From assembly GCA_963854835.1 (NCBI GenBank), contig OY978525.1, positions 4,917,501 through 4,981,500 on the forward strand: a stretch of DNA of 64,000 nt, given 5' to 3'. The translations under genes and the position numbers were made by a program. This document shows positions 35,305 to 46,389 of this stretch, piece after piece (positions within the stretch are counted from its first letter, which is position 1; each line of letters begins with the position of its first letter). This DNA comes from Megamerina dolium (taxonomy: Eukaryota; Arthropoda; Insecta; Diptera; Megamerinidae). The notes beneath the pieces were generated by a model that worked only from the letters and a program-made list of their open reading frames with translations, did not search any database and was not told where the DNA came from.

Positions 35305-36120
35305 TTAAGACAAGAAATTAAGAGAATTTTGCAGAGATCGAAACAGATAGTAGTCAGATGATACAAGGACCGGGATGTGTGGTGGATGTATCAAAACTTC
35401 CCAGCTAAGTTCCGTCAATTTGTTCCGAGCCATCAAAGATGTGTGTGGCCTGGCATTGTCATAATGGAACACATCTTTTTTTCTGTTGGTCAATTTTGAG
35501 AGCTTTTCCTTGATACGTTCATTCAAGCGGTCAAGTTGTGAGCAGTGGAGAGTAGAATTATTCGTTGCACAGGTTGTAACAACTCGTAATATGCAATTCT
35601 CTTCCAATCCCACCAAACACTTAACATAACTTTGGTTGCTGTCAATCTAGGCTTTGAAGTCGTTTGTGAAGGGCCATCAGGCTTTGACCATGATCGTATG
35701 CATTGGATATTCTCGTATTGAATATATTTTTTTATCACCCGTAATGATTCGCTTCAGAAATGGTTCCATTTCGTAGCGTTTCACCAGCGTTGGATGGTAA
35801 TGCAGTTAATAAAATTTATTTGCTATAATTCATGTGGTATCCAAATATGCTTCTTTTTAGATGATTCCAAACTGTTAAGTAATTGATGTTTAATGCCTCC
35901 GCTATCTCGTGACAGCTTGCATATCACTCTTATTCCACCAGTTCCAAATTTCATCGACATCTTCATTGTTTGGTCGACCAGAGGAAGGTGCATTTTAGAC
36001 ATTAAAATTTCCGGAACGGAATTATATAACTGTATTCGCAAAAAATATAGCCTCAAATGTCACCATTCAAACCATCAACTTCATCTAGTAACAAAAAAAA
36101 CCGCGGATACTTTTTAAATG
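35305..36120 (-). pseudogene. mariner transposase remnant, frameshifted, triad retained
   Basis: Three minus-strand frames in order: 35823-36056 (mariner N-terminal region ending 'KKKHIWIPHEL'), 35523-35738 ('VMLSVWWDWKRIAYYELL') and 35305-35616 ('VFHYDNARPHTSLMARNKL' to 'SSDYYLFRSLQNSLN'). The first Asp lies in 'IITGDKK' just upstream of the second frame; the second is in YDNARPH; the third is 35 residues later in SSDYYLF, giving DD34D. At least two frameshifts and a missing C-terminus make it inactive. It is closely related in motif content to the 38.3-kb copy. Confidence 0.85.
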
Positions 36121-37410
36121 ACCAAATATATATATTAAATCTTATGCGTATACGCCTCTCTGCAGATTTGTGTACTCATATATATGCATTATAATAACCA
36201 AAAAATGTAAGACATTAACCGAATGAATACGAAATTATTAATCTTACGAATTCAATTAAAAAAAAAAAAATACAAAATTGTAGCACATTAATTTTTTTTT
36301 TCTATGTCATTTGCATGTTGCATGTTATTTTATTCATACATTTATCTTATAAGATGTATATATTTCTACACCCATTTTTAAGCTCTGCTAAACGATTAGT
36401 GAATAAAAATATATATTCATAAGAAGTCATTAAAGTCGAGTGATAAATATAAAAAACAAAAATAACAAAAAAAAAAAAAAAATGAGAAACGCATAAAATT
36501 TGAAAATACTTAATAATACGAGAGTAAACGAAATTGTAATTTCAATTGATATGATCAATTTCATATGTCTGCTGTATACGATTTGCATGAATTTATTTAA
36601 TTTTTTTTTCAAATGCTCGTTTCTTTTGATTTTTTTTTTTTATATTTTTATTGGTATATTTAGATATCGAAAATTAAGCCGAAATTTTCCAAACAATTCC
36701 ACGATATTCATTTGTAATGCTCACAGACATTTGTGTGATATGGCTTTGTTTTGTGACAGAGATGCCCAGTACAATGTACACCCTTTTTCGAAATGCAGTG
36801 ATAATTTTGTATGTCTCGAAAGATCATGTATTGTTACTTGTATATTAATTTCAAGCTCATCGATCAATTATCATTATGTTCATCGCTTTGATCACGGTGA
36901 TCATACCGGTGATCATTCCGGTGTTCATTTGACTAATCACACGATCTTTGCTGTTCGTTGGCTCCTTATATATTTTCACTGATCAGCTCTGCTCTATGTA
37001 AAATATGGTTGCGATTTGAGCAACATTAGCAGGCGAAATTGATTTGAAATTCCAACGAGGCGATTAAATTGTTTGCTCTTAGACTAAATTACCAGCACTG
37101 AATGAGTGCCTGTGAGACGGCGTATTATTTGATATTTTCATTCGTCATTGTGTTAATTTTCCATTAAAAATAACAACAACAACATCCATAAAACCTTCAA
37201 AATACCGTTAATCGTTTTGAAATAACAAATTACACAAGTACGCATATACTACGCACGTATGAGTATAGAAAGAAATGAGTAAACTGAAATGAGATTCAAT
37301 GATAAGGAGTTAAATTAAAATAAATATATGATAAATTATGCAAAAAAAAAAAAAAAAGAAAATACAAAACCAAGTACGATTGACGCATTTCCTTGACAAA
37401 TATCTTATAC
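36121..37410. other. AT-rich DNA, one unclassified open frame
   Basis: Poly-A/T tracts at about 36256-36268, 36470-36482 and 37340-37356. Apart from the frame at 36500-36982, nothing is recognisable. Confidence 0.4.
36500..36982 (+). CDS. Unclassified open frame, 160 codons, probably not a gene
   Basis: A plus-strand ATG frame. The first half is hydrophobic but is largely translated T-rich DNA ('FLLIFFFYIFIGIF'). The second half has eight cysteines over about 45 residues ('CNAHRHLCDMALFC' onward) and a small repeat 'DHGDHTGDHSG', the product of a 12-bp DNA repeat at 36890-36925. I recognise no domain and see no splice or promoter context. It is listed because it is the longest plus-strand frame; chance is the likeliest explanation. 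Confidence 0.12.
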   Translation: MKILNNTRVNEIVISIDMINFICLLYTICMNLFNFFFKCSFLLIFFFYIFIGIFRYRKLSRNFPNNSTIFICNAHRHLCDMALFCDRDAQYNVHPFSKCSDNFVCLERSCIVTCILISSSSINYHYVHRFDHGDHTGDHSGVHLTNHTIFAVRWLLIYFH

Positions 37411-37593
37411 CAGTGTTGTAGCCTGGATCTTGGCAAGGGGGGGCTAAGATGAAAAAGATGTATAAGAAAATCAATTTGAATGAATGATTTTTAAGTGTCA
37501 ATATATTATTATTAATCTTTTTTAAAAGTCTATCGGCCAAGGGGGAATCTATCCCCCCATGACCCCTCTCCTGGCTACACCACTGTCTTCTAA
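37403..37593. mobile_element. hAT-like MITE (175 bp)
   Basis: The body is 37411-37585. The 5' end 'CAGTGTTGTAGCCTGGA' and 3' end 'TCCTGGCTACACCACTG' are inverted repeats (15 of 17 positions) of the 'CAGTGG.GTAGCC.GG' type common in hAT elements. Flanks 'TCTTATAC' (37403-37410) and 'TCTTCTAA' (37586-37593) match at 6 of 8 positions, consistent with an aged 8-bp hAT target duplication. G-rich and C-rich runs lie just inside the ends. No coding capacity. Confidence 0.75.
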
Positions 37594-37929
37594 AATAAGT
37601 AATACGAATTCGAATGCTAATGTTCAGCATTGAAATCGTATTTATAATAATCATACGTAGTCACAGGCATAACAAACACGATGATATTTGAGAATCACTT
37701 TGTCAAGTCGCTAATGGAGCTAGCGATATGATGGAGCAAATAAAGATAGAAAAAAAAACAATTTTTTTTACATATTTAGCAAATCAAAGGAATTAATTTT
37801 GATTAAAACGAATAATAGGTTCTGCAATATATGATGCTTCTAACAGAGTGGAGATCTTCATCTTGCTGGACGTCCATCTGGATATAAATGATCTGGTTAA
37901 ATATTGTCATACAATTTATGATTATTTCT

Positions 37930-38270
37930 TTGACTTAATACTCACTAGTAATGATTGATTTTTCATTATTGGTGATTTAGTCAATGTAATTGAAAAATCG
38001 CTATAGTGATAGTCTATTGCTAGTCAACAGTAACAGTGATTAGAGTGATTTTTCTACTAATATGATATTTCACTGTCAGTGAACAGAATTGCTACAGTGA
38101 TTTCTACCACTGTTAGTCAACATTAACAGTGCTTGGTGATTTTTGTACTACAATAATATGCTATTTCGCTGTTAATGATCAGAAGTAGCGATGGTGGTGA
38201 TTTTTTGCTAACAGTGGTGAGCGGTGATTTTTCTACTAACATGAAATTTTCTTCTCTTTAGGAGAATTTT
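37930..38270. repeat. 93-bp tandem repeat, three to four units
   Basis: 'TAGTCAACAGTAACAGTG' at 38021 and 'TAGTCAACATTAACAGTG' at 38114 are 93 bp apart, with a degenerate third ('GCTAACAGTGGTGA') about 94 bp on. Units share 'GTGATTTTTCTACTA', 'ATATGATATTTCACTGT' and 'ACAGTGATT'. The array ends just before the 38309 mariner. Confidence 0.7.
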
Positions 38271-38308
38271 TCACCAGCAAAATCATTCGCTGTAGACAGG
38301 AACAGGTA

Positions 38309-39145
38309 TTAATTACTTGGTGCCAGGTCTGGACTATAAGGTGGATGCATAAGAACCTCCCAACCAAGCTCCCGGAGCTTCTGGCGAGTCACTATCGATG
38401 TGTGTGGTCTGACGTTGTCCTGATGGAACACAATTCCTCTCCTATTGGCCAAAGCTGGCCGCTTCTGGGCGATTGCTTCCTTCAGACGGTCCAATTGTTG
38501 ACAGTACAGGTCCGAATTAAGAGTTTGGCCGTAGGGGAGCAGCTCATAGTAGATGATTCCCTGCCAATCCCACCAAACACATATCAAAACCTTCCTGACC
38601 GTCAATCCTAGCTTGGCCACCATTTCCGCTGGCTCACCGCGATTCGACCATGACCGTTTTCGCTTGATGTTGTCATAAGTGACCCACTTTTCATCGTCCG
38701 CCGCTTCTGAAATGGATCGATTTTGATGCGATTCAGCAGCGATTCGCAGATGGAAATTCGGTCCATGAGGTTTTTTGTGCGTTAACTCGTGTGACACCCA
38801 TACATCGAGCTTCTTTTTGTATCCAGCCTTATTTAAATGGTTCCAAATGGTTTTTTGTGCAATGTTTAGCTCCTGGGTAATAGAAACAGTGCTTACATGA
38901 TGGTCAGACTTGACGATTTCCATTATTTTATCGATATTTTCGACAATTGGCCTTCCAGAGCGTGTTGCATCTTTGACATCAAAATTACCGGAACGGAATC
39001 GACGAAATCAAAATTGCACGTGGTTGGCTGTTACAGTATCAGGACCATAAACATTAATCACATTTTCAGCCATCTGGCTTGCGTTTTCGCCTTTATCGAA
39101 GAAAAACTGTAAAATATGGCGTATTTTCTCTTTACTGGTGTCCAT
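38309..39145 (-). pseudogene. mariner transposase pseudogene, nearly complete N-terminal 278 codons
   Basis: Read on the minus strand from the ATG at 39145 ('MDTSKEKIRHILQFFFDKG'). It runs through the helix-turn-helix region, 'RSGRPIVENIDKIMEIVKSD', 'DVWVSHELTHKK', the first catalytic Asp in 'DDEKWVTYDN', 'WWDWQGIIYYELLPYGQTLN', the second in 'FHQDNVRPHTS', and 'HPPYSPDLAPSN'. Two defects are visible: a TGA stop (TCA at 39008-39010 on the plus strand) where relatives have Trp in 'QFWFRRF', and Asn in place of the third catalytic Asp, immediately followed by a stop. The normal length is about 345 residues, so the C-terminus is gone. Of all mariner copies here it has the longest open frame (204 codons, 38309-38923). 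Confidence 0.92.
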
Positions 39146-39857
39146 CTTTGACGCGTTCTCAGACAATACTGAGTGAAGCAATCACAAAACTTCCTGAAAA
39201 GTTTATGTAGTACGAAATCCTATCTTTTTAACGCCATCTAACGTATTCCGATAGTACTTATATAACGCGAGATACAGATTACTAAAGCCTTCTATTGGTA
39301 AAATAATGGATTTCTTTTTACTACACCTGATTTGGTTCTCTTACAGATTTCTACCAAAATCTTTTTCATGGTGAATTTCTTTATTGTAGGAAAAATTGCC
39401 GGAAGAAAGATGTATGTAGGATGGCTGAATGATTTTAGTTTTTCAAACAAAATATTATGATTTGGTTTGTCGACCTGTATTTCGAGTTTATAATGATGAA
39501 GCCAACTTAAGAAATTCAAGCATGATATATTCAGACATATTAGAAAGTGACGGAGACAAGATATTAGCTGGAAAAATCATTGGGTTGTATTTTAAGTATT
39601 AGATTTCACCCTCAGTAATTCGATAGCTTCAACATGAATTATGCACTCAAGCCACCATTTTCAGTTCATCAATAGAATAATTAAAATTCAAATGAGTTAA
39701 AAAAAAAAAAACGGGCACAGATTATTACAACATAATACAAGAATAACACTAGCTGTGATAATAATATTTAATATAATAATTTGAAATATGTACTCCAACA
39801 ATATCATATTGCTGACAATCTGGCTAGAGCAACAAGAATAAGAAAAATCTCCTTACA

Positions 39858-41168
39858 GTCGGCTGGGGCCGACCAAACTATACCCTGCATATGTAGATTT
39901 ATATATAAAAAGTTTACTCGAATATCCAACTTTTCTTTTATTTCCACTTTTCGAGAAACAATTTTTGCATATACTACTAATTTACACCCGAAATATGGTT
40001 GACTTTGACGAAGTAAAAGGATTTTAAGATAATTCCGAGACTTAGTATGGGAGCTATATAAAAAATGGGCGTGGCTTACCACTTTCTAGTAAATCCAATT
40101 AATTTTTCAATGTTAATCCACACCTTAAATTTGGTGTCCTAAGTTGAATAGTTTCTAAGTTATGGTGGTTAACATTTTTGTTTAATTTCCTCAACTTTGT
40201 ATGGGAGCCCCAATAAGAAGTGGGCGTGGTACGCTGATTTTTCGCCAGATTATTTCCGACTACGATATTAATTTAAGTGTCAATTATGGTTATTGTAGAC
40301 ATAAGATTGCCTAAGTTAAAGCTGTTTCAATTTAAAATTTGTATGGGGGCTACGATAAACACTGGGCGTGGTGCGCCCATTTTCTGTGAGCCTAGTTGCT
40401 CGTACAATACTAATCCACACCTTAAATCTCGTTATTCTACGCTGAATAGTTTGCAAGTTATAACCGGTAACATTTTTTTTAATTTCCGCAACTTTGTATG
40501 GGAGACCCAAAAAGGAGTGGGCGTGGCACATTGATTTTCTGCCATATTATTTCTGACTACCGTGTTAATCTAAGTGTCAATTATGGTTATTCTAGACAGA
40601 AGATTGTAGAAGTTACAGCAGTTTCAATTTAAAAGAAGTACAGACACTTTGTATGGGAGCTACGCTAGAAAGTAGGCGTGGCTCACCCAATTTTGGCGAG
40701 ATTATATAGTAGTATAATATAACTCTATGTGCAAAATATTGTTGTCCCAAGTGGTATATTATGTGAGTTATAGCAAGTTAAAGATTTTGAAAATTTCGAG
40801 GTTAGTCGCTTTGAATGCTTGGTGTGGGCGTGGTTATTGACCGATCATGCCCAATATCAATCCCCTCCGTACCCTTGGATCATAGATTACTTATGCCAAA
40901 TTTCATCGAAATAGCTCAATATTTACTCAAGTTATCGTGCGAACCAGCCAGGTGACAGACAGACGGACGGACGGACGGACGGACGGACGGACGGACGGAC
41001 GGACGGACGGACGGACGGACGGACGGACATCGTTAAGTCGAAAATTTAATCGACGCTGATCACGAATATATATCCATGTCTATATCTCCGGAGATTCCTT
41101 CAAGTGGACACAAACATCTGACCGAAATGAATATACCATGCATATTGCATTATGCAGGGTATAAAAAG
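39858..41168. mobile_element. 1.3-kb element with 13-bp TIRs and internal ~155-bp tandem units
   Basis: 'TATACCCTGCATA' (39879-39891) and 'TATGCAGGGTATA' (41151-41163) are perfect inverted ends. A hairpin 'GTCGGCTGGGGCCGAC' (39858-39873) sits just outside the left end. Inside, 'TATGGGAGC..' starts at 40046, 40200, 40342, 40497 and 40652 (intervals 154, 142, 155, 155), each followed by 'GGGCGTGG' or a near match about 20 bp on. The 40196-40490 segment is duplicated in the next 300 bp. (GGAC)n follows at 40963-41027, then a unique end with 'ATATCTCCGGAGAT'. No open frame. Class unknown; it could be a satellite-bearing non-autonomous DNA transposon or Helitron-like unit. Confidence 0.65.
40963..41027. 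repeat. (GGAC)n microsatellite inside the 1.3-kb element
   Basis: About 16 uninterrupted GGAC units after 'GACAGACAGAC', at the same place relative to the element's right end that one would expect for an intrinsic repeat rather than a random one. Confidence 0.95.
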
Positions 41169-42190
41169 CTCATAGAAAAGGACTGAAATAGAAATTTATG
41201 AATATGCATAATGCGGAACAATGGAATTAAAAGAAAATCAAAAACTAAACTAAACACAGTCAGACAGACAGACAGATAGAGACGGAAAACAGTGAGACAC
41301 ACAGAGATGGACCCGTACGCATAAGCAAAGAAAGGAGGAAATTTAAGTAATTCGTATATTTTATATTATTGCAAACGCCATACATATGTACATAGCCATG
41401 ACAGAAGGACTAATTCTAAAGTTACAAATAGTTTTTTTCTGTGTGTGTTAATGTCAGTATTATTATTGTTACTGGTGTTGGTTGTTGGTGTTGGTGGTGT
41501 ATAAAATATGTGAAATATTTGGTATGTATGTGTTGTTGAAAATTCGAAATGGAAAAATAAGTTGTATTGCTTAATTCATTTATATAAAGAAAACAGGACA
41601 TACTCTACGTACTATACAAATTATGTATATTTTATTGCTGAGTGCTAGGTGTGTGTGTGTGTGTGTGTGTATGTATGACTCTATGTGAATGCTCGTATAT
41701 ATGAGTGTTGTAAATTTTTACGAAATTTTAATTAAAATTGTTGTAATTAAAGTTTTGAAGCATTGTCAAGTGTATTTAAAATACAACACACACACTCTAA
41801 TTCACATACTTACACACACATACATGCATATATAAGTATAATACATATATGCTGTTTAGCATATACAATATATATATATATGTTCACATGAAATGCAATG
41901 TATGCATTTATATGGCTGCATATGTGTATGTATTTGGAGAAATTATTCAAATACAAAGATGACCATAGATAGAAACAAACAAGTTGAGTACATGTGATAA
42001 TGTATATAGTAATGGATTTACGCATAAATATAAACACAGACAAATTATATATTGTATATATATATGTTATTTTTTTTTATATACTATGTACATATATACA
42101 GGGTATATCAAACAATAAGTGTCACAGATGAATTTCTGCATAATTCCGATAATTGATTTTAGTCATATTATTATAACTCTTATATAGAAT
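41169..42190. other. Low-complexity DNA, (GT)n and TATATG runs
   Basis: CAGA repeats near 41262-41280, (GT)n at about 41651-41671, CACA runs near 41787-41822, and TATATA at about 42053-42066. No gene recognised. Confidence 0.5.
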
Positions 42191-43745
42191 ATGATACTTT
42201 TATATGGCAGATTAGTGTAATTATCATCCAAGAGTGTTTATTTTGAAAATTATTTACGTATTGACTAAAAATAATTGTATATACCAAGTTTCCATGTATT
42301 ATCTTTATACTTTCGTCTGTAAAGTCTAAAAACGAATCTTCGAAAACATACTTTTGTATGAGAGGTAAGTGGAATTTTTATCTGACGTCATCGATGACCT
42401 GATTTTTAAGTTTAATAATAAAAATGAAAACTTTGCATCAAATTTCATCCCAATAGCTTCATATTTTCGTGCACAAAGTCTGCTAATATACTTTCGAAAA
42501 TACACTTTTGTATGGAAGGTGAGTGTAATATCTATTCTATGTCACTTGTTTCTCAATTTTTATATTTGTTAGGAAAAATTTACCATTTGTATGGAATTTA
42601 AGTTTAATAGCTTTTTATTTGCGTGCACAATATCTAATAATATACTTTCGAAAACACACTTTTGTATGGGAGTTGAGTGTAGTTGTTATCCTATTGTATT
42701 CATTTTTAAATTTAAATATTTACTAGTAAAAAAAAAAAACCTCTATGTCAAATTTCAGCCCAATTGTTTTATGAATTCGTACGCAATGCCATATAACATC
42801 GTTCGAAATCATACTTTTCTACTGGAGGTGAATGTGTTTTTCATTATATGGTTTCGATTTTTAAATTTATTATTTTGTCGATAAAAAATAATACTGTATG
42901 CTAATTTTCTTTGCAGTAACTTCATATTTTCCAGCGTAATATCAGATAATATACTTTCGAAAATACACTTTTGTTTGGCAGATGAGTGTAATTTTGTATT
43001 CAATATCATTTGTTTTTAAATTTGTATGTTTGTTTCAAAGAAATTACCTTTTATATGATATTTAGGATTAATAGCTTCATATTTTCGTGCGCAATGCCTA
43101 CGAACATACTTTCGAAAATATACTTTTCTATGGGAGTTGAGTGTAATTTTCATCCTATTGCCAACTATTCTGTAATTTATATATTTGCTGGTGAAAAAAA
43201 AAAAGTTTGTACCAAATATCAGCTGAGCTGTTTTATAATTCCGTGCGCAATATCTCATAATATACTTTCGAAAATATACTTTTGTATGAGGAGAGATGAT
43301 CGTAATTATTATAGAATAGTATCTATTTCTAAAATTGTGTGTTTATAAGTAAAAAATAATCATATATACTGCATTTCATTGCACTACTTTGTTAAATTTT
43401 GTTACAAAATTCTGAAAATGTATTTTCGAAAACACATTTTTGTATGGGAGTTGCTCGTAATAGTTAACAAATAGCAATCGTTGTTAAAATCGTATATTTA
43501 TTACTCATAAATAATATTATATACTGAGTTTCAGCCCAAAAGCTCTATGTTTTAGTCCGGTAAGTTTGAAAATGTACTTTCGAAAACACATTTTTGTATG
43601 GGAGGTGCTCGTAATTATGATCGAATAGCATTTACGTATTTCTAAAATCATCTGTTCGTTAGCAAAATTTAATCTTCAGTACCAGTTTTAATTCTATTAG
43701 CTTTACGTCCTTATTCTGAAATTTTCGAAACATACTCGTCATTCA
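42190..43745 (+). repeat. Sat155 satellite array, ten phased units
   Basis: The motif 'ACTTTTGTATGGGAG' or a variant is phased at 42197, 42351, 42505, 42659, 42814, 42968, 43123, 43279, 43436 and 43591; intervals are 154, 154, 154, 155, 154, 155, 156, 157 and 155 bp. Each is preceded by 'ATATACTTTCGAAAA' and followed by 'GAGTGTAATTTTCATCC' and, about 80 bp on, by 'CAAATTTCAGCCCAATAGCT' and 'ATATTTTCGTGCGCAA'. Units are diverged by substitution, yet the spacing is almost invariant. Open frames across the array are incidental. Confidence 0.92.
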
Positions 43746-45400
43746 TTGGTGAACATAATCTTATCATACATACCGAATTCCATCTTGATAACTATATATA
43801 AGTATATATATTTACTGGACTTATGAAAATAATCTCTTATCCCTTTTAGTATGAGGCAAGGATAATTAAGGCATTCTGTTTGACACCCAGTATATACTAC
43901 ATATACAATATACATACACATATCTACAATATATTGATATAAATTATTGCAGTAGTCTTTGTAGTTGTTGCTGTTGTGGTTACTATTGCTGCTAAATGCT
44001 ATTTGTTGCTGCTGCTGCTGCTGCTGATGCTGCTATCATCATGCTGCTTTCTTGTCGCATTGTCTTAAGCCAGATAGCGTACAAATGCCTATACGCATAT
44101 GTATAAGTAGATATACATATAAGCATAGTTATATGCATATGTATTAACATTTGATTATATAGTAGAATGTATGAAAATGTGAAATATGTTGAGGTAGATT
44201 GAGTAATATTTATAATTAGAATCTAAAATGCATACGAAATTTGATAGTACATACATTTATGAAATATCCTCATACAAACACATACATATTAGATAGGTAA
44301 TATGCATATGTAGAAATACATATACATATGTACAAATATATATGAAAATATATATTTAATGATAATCACAAAACATGGCTTGTAACACATATGTTATGTC
44401 CATAACTAGACATCTTTGCATCTACATATTGCATATACCTAGGCAATCAGATGTATGTATCTAAACTATATGTATATAAAGGGGTTATATACATATACTT
44501 ATGCTAAGAATATATAAACAAGAATATATTTATATTCACTATATAATATATTTTCAAATGTACATGGAAAATATACATACAATCTATATATGTGTGAGTA
44601 AATTATTTTGATGGCTTCTTGGCTTGTTGGTAGTTGTTGGTTGGCTATTTGACGTTGCTGATTTCGATTTAATCTATAAAATGTATATACCATATATTTT
44701 ATATAATGAATGCATATATTTCTTATAAAACAAATAAATAAATAATGAAAGTGAAGATGATAAATAATGAAGATTTATGAATAAATAGTCAAATATACAA
44801 TAACAGCAGCAAAAGCAACAACAACAAAAGAAATTATTTAAATAAATTAATGCTTGATGACGATAAAATATATTCATAATAAGAATACATTATAATATGT
44901 TATACCTACAAGGAGGACTGAAGAACTATTAGGTGTTTTCGAAACGGATACTCATGAACAAACTCTGATCTCAAACCTGGAAGATGGTGGCTCCTACTTT
45001 TATGAGCAGCGCTATAACCAGTGGGATGATGATTGCTATAGAGTAGAGGCAACAGAAGCAGCCCAATAGGTGGCTGAAGATATTAGCGCACCATAAAACC
45101 TTAAAATATGACCGAATAATAGAGCCACCTTAAAGACACTCATTGTGTAGTAGTTCTAAATAATCATTATCACTGCTAGGCTCTTTAAAAATGTAACTTA
45201 ATATATTCTCTATTCAGTTAAAACACGGCTTGGTATTGGTATTCTTATGTTATCGTCAATTCAAAACAAACCATATATGTCAGATTTGTTATAAAGTGAA
45301 CAAGAATTATGCTGTAAGAATATGACATCGAATGAAAAATCTATTTTCATACAAGTATGGATATTTGTTAAGGGATAGTATATGCTTTTTCGATTTTGAT
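43746..45400. other. Microsatellite and low-complexity DNA
   Basis: CTG repeats at about 44008-44034, ATATGTATA-type sequence to 44700, and CAA/CAG repeats near 44805-44830. 44895-45140 is a less AT-rich stretch I cannot classify. No gene recognised. Confidence 0.4.
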
Positions 45401-45960
45401 AAAAAAAATGCGTCTTATTTTAGAAGGTTTCGGCAAGAAATGCGTGACCACAAAAACGATGTGGGCAGCCACGGAGTTATTAGTTAATTTGCAAATATTT
45501 TTAGATTAATTTTGCAGGGGATTCCCTGTAAGATGTAAAGATATGGTGTACGTATGCTGATGTGAAATGTCGTGGAGAAAACTTATTTGAAATCGGTCTT
45601 ATAGTTAATCACCTAGAGGTGATTTATGGGCTGCTTTGTGGGTATTTGTCGATTTTCAGATGTTTTGCGATCAAATTTTGTAAAAAATCGCTACTATGGG
45701 GTAGATATAGGGACTAAATATATGTGGTGGAACTACTAGTGAGAAAAAATGAGTGAGGGTCACTGCAAGGAGTGGGAACCAATTTAATAAAAATGACGTT
45801 TTTGGGATTCCCCTTAAAAGTGATGATAGTGGAGAAAATATGTTCCGGAAAATGTTGGTCAGAAAAGTGTAATGGTGGTCCAGCATGCATTAGATGCCTC
45901 TACGTTTGACTCATGGGCAGCTGTTATGACATTCATCATTCTTAGTCTTATTTTTTTGGA
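45400..45960 (-). repeat. SatAB satellite block 4, reverse orientation
   Basis: Minus-strand monomers marked by 'TTTTGCAGGGGATTCCC' (45510), 'TTTTGTAAAAAATCGC' (45676) and 'TTTTTGGGATTCCCC' (45798). Segments such as 'GTCGATTTTCAGATGTTTT' (reverse of the B tail) and 'GGAGAAAATATGTTC' are present. Diverged. A SINE follows at 45995. Confidence 0.6.
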
Positions 45961-45985
45961 ACTTCGATCTCAATGTGGCACAATT

Positions 45986-46386
45986 TAGTCCTCTGGTGGA
46001 TGCCGTGACTCATTAGTTAGTGCGTTGGACTTCTGATCCGTAGGTTGTGGGTTCAATCACCAACCGTGACATCTTTAATGTCGAAAAGGTTTTTTCTCTC
46101 GAACGGCGCTCAGCTGTCGGTAAGCAATTGGGAATTCTTCCGCTAGTAACTACTTGCCATTAAAAGCTTATTAAAGAGCTCTGTAACAAAGCTCAAAAAC
46201 GTGATGTCACAAGGGTTCTGCCGTTCGGAAGCGGGTAATGTAAGTAGCTCCCTACCAATACTGTTCACAAATTTAACACGCAGATCAGTACAGGAAGAGA
46301 AGTTCGATGGTATCACAAAGTACCTTTCTGGCGTAAGTGTGCCCTCTCACTGAGAGGACAGCCACAATAACCTAACCTAGTCCTCT
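45986..46386 (+). mobile_element. tRNA-derived SINE, type II tail, 9-bp TSD
   Basis: The SINE body is 45995-46377, with 'TAGTCCTCT' at 45986-45994 and 46378-46386. The head has 'GTTAGTGCGTTGGACTTCTG' and a good B box 'GGGTTCAATC'. The stretch 'GTTGGACTTCTGATCC' is reminiscent of tRNA-Arg(UCU), which is inference from general tRNA knowledge. The tail is type II: 'GTGCCCTCTCACTGAGAGGA' ending in 'AATAACCTAACC'. Second of two type II copies in the window. Confidence 0.85.
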
Positions 46387-46389
46387 TCA

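Noticed and set aside
42190..43745. Regularly spaced repeats resembling a CRISPR-like layout
   Set aside because: The pitch is ~155 bp, the 'spacers' are homologous to each other, and the DNA is animal. It is a tandem satellite.
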